A DNA stretch of 64,000 nucleotides from Bacteroidota bacterium (GTDB lineage Bacteria > Bacteroidota > Bacteroidia > Chitinophagales > Chitinophagaceae): assembly GCA_018266575.1 (NCBI GenBank), contig JAFEAE010000025.1, positions 120,714 through 184,713 of the forward strand. Reading direction: 5' to 3'. Below, in pieces: positions 61,147-64,000 of the stretch. The translations under genes and the position numbers were made by a program. The notes beneath the pieces are model-generated. The model saw only the letters and a program-made list of their open reading frames with translations, was not told the DNA's origin and made no database searches. Positions within the stretch are counted from its first letter, which is position 1. Every line of letters begins with the position of its first letter.

Positions 61147-62517
61147 CTATTTCAATTCTCTTATCTTGATACTGCGAAAGCTCACTTCATTGCCATGGTC
61201 CTGTAATAAAATATGCCCTTGTTTTGCTTCGCCGAAATGATCCCAGACTTTGTATTTACTGATCGCAACAAGGTCGCGGAATTCTTTTGAACCACGTTCA
61301 TATTCCAAAACTTTTATACCATTCAGATAATGTTCAACATGGTTGTTCGGGTAAACAATTATTCTTCCTGTATTCCATTCGCCGATCGGGTGAATAAATC
61401 GTTTTTGTTTATCTGCTTTGATAAGATCGTACAATGAAGAAAGTGTGCGGTCCCCATCTCTTCCGAGTTTTGCATCGGGATGCAATGTATCGTCGAGCAA
61501 TTGATATTCCAGCCCGATTGCAGAACCTGTATTATGTTCATTAAGCGTTACAAAATATTTTACACCGCTGTTCGCACCTGCAGTAAGTTTGAATTGAAAA
61601 GAAAGATCGAATGCACTGTATTCTTCCAATGTAACAATGTCGCCGCCATTACCGCCTTCTTTTCCTTCTGATGCAAGTACCGTAAGCACGCCATCTTTAA
61701 CCTGCCAGCCTTGTTCCGGGAAAACAGGTTTGTATGCGCCACGCCAGCCATTTGTTGTTTTTCCATCGAACAATAATTTCCACCCGTTTTGTTGTTCATA
61801 ACGGGTAAGGCTATTCGTAATATTATTGAGCACATAAATACCTGCAGGAAATGGAGTGGGTTTGAGATCAGTTGTTTTAATTACAATATTCTTGAAATAA
61901 ATTTTTTCTCCCGCAAGGTTTGTATTATTACCGATTCCATGCACCTGCAACCCTATAAAACCTTTTGCATCCATCGTGTCAACAACATAAGCTACCGGAA
62001 TATTATTCAGCCATGTTTTTATTTCATGCCCGATACATTCCACTTTAACATGATTATACTGGCCGACTTTAAAAGCACTCTGAGCATTATGATTTAATGA
62101 AACAGGGTATAACCAATCCCGCCGCCCTTCATCATAAATTCCACCACTCCATCTGCGTGAAGAAGGATCAATTTCAAACTGGTAGCCATAAACCTTGCCT
62201 TTGCCTTCATAGCCATTTGGATCAAAATGACTGCGTAACTGCACGCCTGAGTTTGCAGTGGTATCATCAACTTTTATATCAGCCTCTAAAATGAAATCGC
62301 CATATTCTTTTTCTGTCACTAAAAATGTGTTGCCGGAGTTGGCAACTGTGGTGCCTACAATATTTCCGTTCTCTACTTTATACTCGGCATTACCTGCCAA
62401 TCTTTTCCAGCCATTTAGTGTTTTTCCGTCAAAAATCCTCTGCCATCCATTTTGCGCATATCCATTACCGGTAGTTATAACTATTACAGCCAATATTAAA
62501 AGGAATGATTTTTTCAT
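61147..62517 (-). CDS. Two-domain DUF1080 protein (3-keto-disaccharide hydrolase-like)
   Basis: 456 residues from ATG 62517 (MKKSFLLILAVIVIT). Signal peptide ending GYAQ, then two tandem DUF1080 domains: NGWQRIFDGKTLNGW to about 210, and NGWKLLFDGKTTNGWRG from about 240 to the end. Each has the jelly-roll segment (SGVQLRSHFDP; SGVKYFVTLNEHN). DUF1080 members hydrolyse 3-keto-glycosides made by Gfo/Idh oxidoreductases, which fits the convergent neighbour. Confidence 0.92.
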   Translation of the reverse strand: MKKSFLLILAVIVITTGNGYAQNGWQRIFDGKTLNGWKRLAGNAEYKVENGNIVGTTVANSGNTFLVTEKEYGDFILEADIKVDDTTANSGVQLRSHFDPNGYEGKGKVYGYQFEIDPSSRRWSGGIYDEGRRDWLYPVSLNHNAQSAFKVGQYNHVKVECIGHEIKTWLNNIPVAYVVDTMDAKGFIGLQVHGIGNNTNLAGEKIYFKNIVIKTTDLKPTPFPAGIYVLNNITNSLTRYEQQNGWKLLFDGKTTNGWRGAYKPVFPEQGWQVKDGVLTVLASEGKEGGNGGDIVTLEEYSAFDLSFQFKLTAGANSGVKYFVTLNEHNTGSAIGLEYQLLDDTLHPDAKLGRDGDRTLSSLYDLIKADKQKRFIHPIGEWNTGRIIVYPNNHVEHYLNGIKVLEYERGSKEFRDLVAISKYKVWDHFGEAKQGHILLQDHGNEVSFRSIKIRELK

Positions 62518-62556
62518 ATCGAACATTTGTATAAAATTAAGCAGAAATAACCTGCG

Positions 62557-63216
62557 CTATTTTTTTATCACCCATAAATATTCAGCAAATCCCATCAGGT
62601 CCCAAAACACATTCCCCTGTACATATCCATTTTTTATTAAAGATAAAAGGGCACGTAATGGCAAGCTGATTATATAAAACCAATTGCGTCGAACTCCGGA
62701 TGATAAAACAGTACACCCATTATCTTCGAATATTTTTCTTAATTCATTGACTGAATAGATTCTTACATGCGTATCATCATCATAAAAATTCAAAGTTCCT
62801 TTCATAGAAGGCAACCTCGTGCTTTTTGCGCCGGGATATTCAATATAAAAATATCCGCCTGATTTTAATTTTTGTAATAAACCGGGTAAAACAGCATCTC
62901 CATTATGTAAATGTTCAATAACATGTGCCATCCATATGCCATCGAAAAAATTATCAGGAATAGTGGAAAAGTTTAATGCGGTTAAATCGAGCTCATAAAA
63001 ATCAGACATGGCAGCAAAATCTTTTTCGTCATTATTATATGTTTTTTCCCTGTCGATGCCATAGTATTTGCAATGGGGGAACAGAGCAGTGATCCGTGAA
63101 GCAGAATGGTTGCCCGACCCGACATCGAGCAATGAAAAAGGTTTATTGCCAAAAGATTTTTTCATAAACCGAAGCTTGAAATTGCTAACGGTTTTCAGAT
63201 AAGAAATGACACTCAT
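62557..63216 (-). CDS. SAM-dependent methyltransferase (class I)
   Basis: 219 residues from ATG 63216 (MSVISYLKTVSNF); an upstream in-frame start adds 19 atypical residues. Motif I is FSLLDVGSGNHSASR, followed by YYGIDREK and the IWMAHVIEHLHNGD post-I region. The overall layout resembles Methyltransf_11/23 enzymes near sugar or polysaccharide genes. Substrate unknown. Confidence 0.85.
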   Translation of the reverse strand: MSVISYLKTVSNFKLRFMKKSFGNKPFSLLDVGSGNHSASRITALFPHCKYYGIDREKTYNNDEKDFAAMSDFYELDLTALNFSTIPDNFFDGIWMAHVIEHLHNGDAVLPGLLQKLKSGGYFYIEYPGAKSTRLPSMKGTLNFYDDDTHVRIYSVNELRKIFEDNGCTVLSSGVRRNWFYIISLPLRALLSLIKNGYVQGNVFWDLMGFAEYLWVIKK

Positions 63217-63381
63217 AGTAAAAAATATCCTTGCAGATTTGCTTGTTAAAGCAATAATACTAATGCGATGCAAATAAAGGGTAAATACTTAATGAAACGA
63301 CATGCTAAGTAAAGAAAATAAAGTGGAGTGGTTATATTTTTTGTGGATTAGAGAAAGGGAAAGAAACTATGTAAATAAAAA

Positions 63382-63405
63382 AGCCCCGTAGTAAACTACG
63401 AGGCT
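63382..63405 (-). terminator. Terminator of the rRNA operon
   Basis: 11-bp stem AGCCCCGTAGT / ACTACGAGGCT with one mismatch and a 2-nt loop, followed on the minus strand by a T-run, 8 nt after the 5S gene. Confidence 0.88.
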
Positions 63406-63412
63406 CAATGAA

Positions 63413-63523
63413 TATGGCAGCTACCTACTCTCCCGCATTGTGGCGCAGTACCATCGGCCATAAGGGGCTTAACTTCTCTGTTCGGTATGGGAAGAGGTGA
63501 ACACCCTTGGAAAAACCACCATA
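63413..63523 (-). rRNA. rrf: 5S ribosomal RNA
   Basis: About 111 nt on the minus strand. The universal 5S core CCGAACAGAGAAGTTAAGCC is present, as is the GATGGTACTGCG loop; the ends pair (TATGGTGG with GCTGCCATA) to form helix I. It follows the 23S gene and is ended by a strong hairpin. Confidence 0.95.
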
Positions 63524-63640
63524 AGAAGATACAAGGTTTAAGGCTTAAGGCTTGAGCAATTGCTTACATCTTATACCTTTGTCCAAACACCTTAATACAG
63601 TTACATATTGGGAGGTTGTAATACAAAGTAAAAAAATTAA
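63524..63640. other. 23S-5S spacer
   Basis: No gene or tRNA seen. The 63.54-63.58 kb stretch has the repeated word AAGGCTTAAGGCTTGAGC, similar in style to other intergenic repeats here. Confidence 0.6.

Positions 63641-64000
<360 letters not shown>

Overview
The window looks like a chromosomal segment of a Bacteroidota member, most likely family Chitinophagaceae (inferred, not proven). The support is a full-length SprA (type IX secretion/gliding translocon) directly downstream of ruvA, a bamD-rpoZ-coaBC-porD cluster, DUF4835/DUF4296/DUF1080 proteins, several TAnnTTTG (-7) promoters with TTG about 19-20 nt upstream, almost no Shine-Dalgarno sequences, and low GC. I see no prophage, conjugative element, insertion sequence, CRISPR array or tRNA. 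The right edge enters an rRNA operon on the minus strand (5S complete, 3' part of 23S).

Layout. 1-3.1 kb: end of a surface-polysaccharide region (GT4 fragment, GT2) and a LamG lipoprotein. 3.3-15.8 kb, minus strand: ruvA, sprA, a GT2, a Reg_prop/Y_Y_Y sensor kinase and its LytTR regulator. 16-32 kb: mostly housekeeping and metabolism (fabH, C-terminal processing protease, a SpmA/SpmB-type membrane protein, a PLP sulfur-amino-acid enzyme, a serine hydrolase, two GNAT enzymes, an aldehyde dehydrogenase with DUF779 partner and AraC regulator, fabD, folE), plus a 38-aa His/Tyr-rich lipoprotein at 22486-22602. 32-36.9 kb: two tandem pterin-synthase paralogues, overlapping mqnB-mqnD (futalosine route to menaquinone), photolyase and a class IV aminotransferase. 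37-43.2 kb: a signalling island with three NarL-type regulators, one histidine kinase, two related multi-pass membrane proteins and a small unrecognised protein. 43.2-55 kb: CoA transferase, DUF4296, porD, coaBC, rpoZ, bamD, an OmpA-family porin, polyprenyl synthase, recJ and htpG. 55.4-57.2 kb: rpsF-rpsR-rplI and a glycine-rich RRM protein. 57.3-63.3 kb: amidohydrolase, Gfo/Idh/MocA oxidoreductase, two-domain DUF1080 protein and methyltransferase, then rRNA.

The most interesting signal is in the signalling island. Upstream of each of the two paralogous minus-strand regulators (36956-37627 and 38332-38991) lies a related element of about 115 nt on the plus strand. Each has its own good promoter, starts at a 13-15 bp closing stem formed by its two ends, and carries a conserved C-rich interior. 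Every substitution in the closing stem keeps pairing, and the G-U pairs only work if the RNA is read from the plus strand. I propose two paralogous small RNA genes, each divergent from a response regulator: a duplicated regulator-plus-sRNA module. A Bacteroidota 6S-type RNA is the main known alternative.

Other points of note are a four-copy dispersed repeat with core GCGACGCAACGATG, a palindromic repeat inserted in frame into a GNAT gene, a REP-like pair at 59.4 kb, and degenerate TGAGC-type intergenic repeats.
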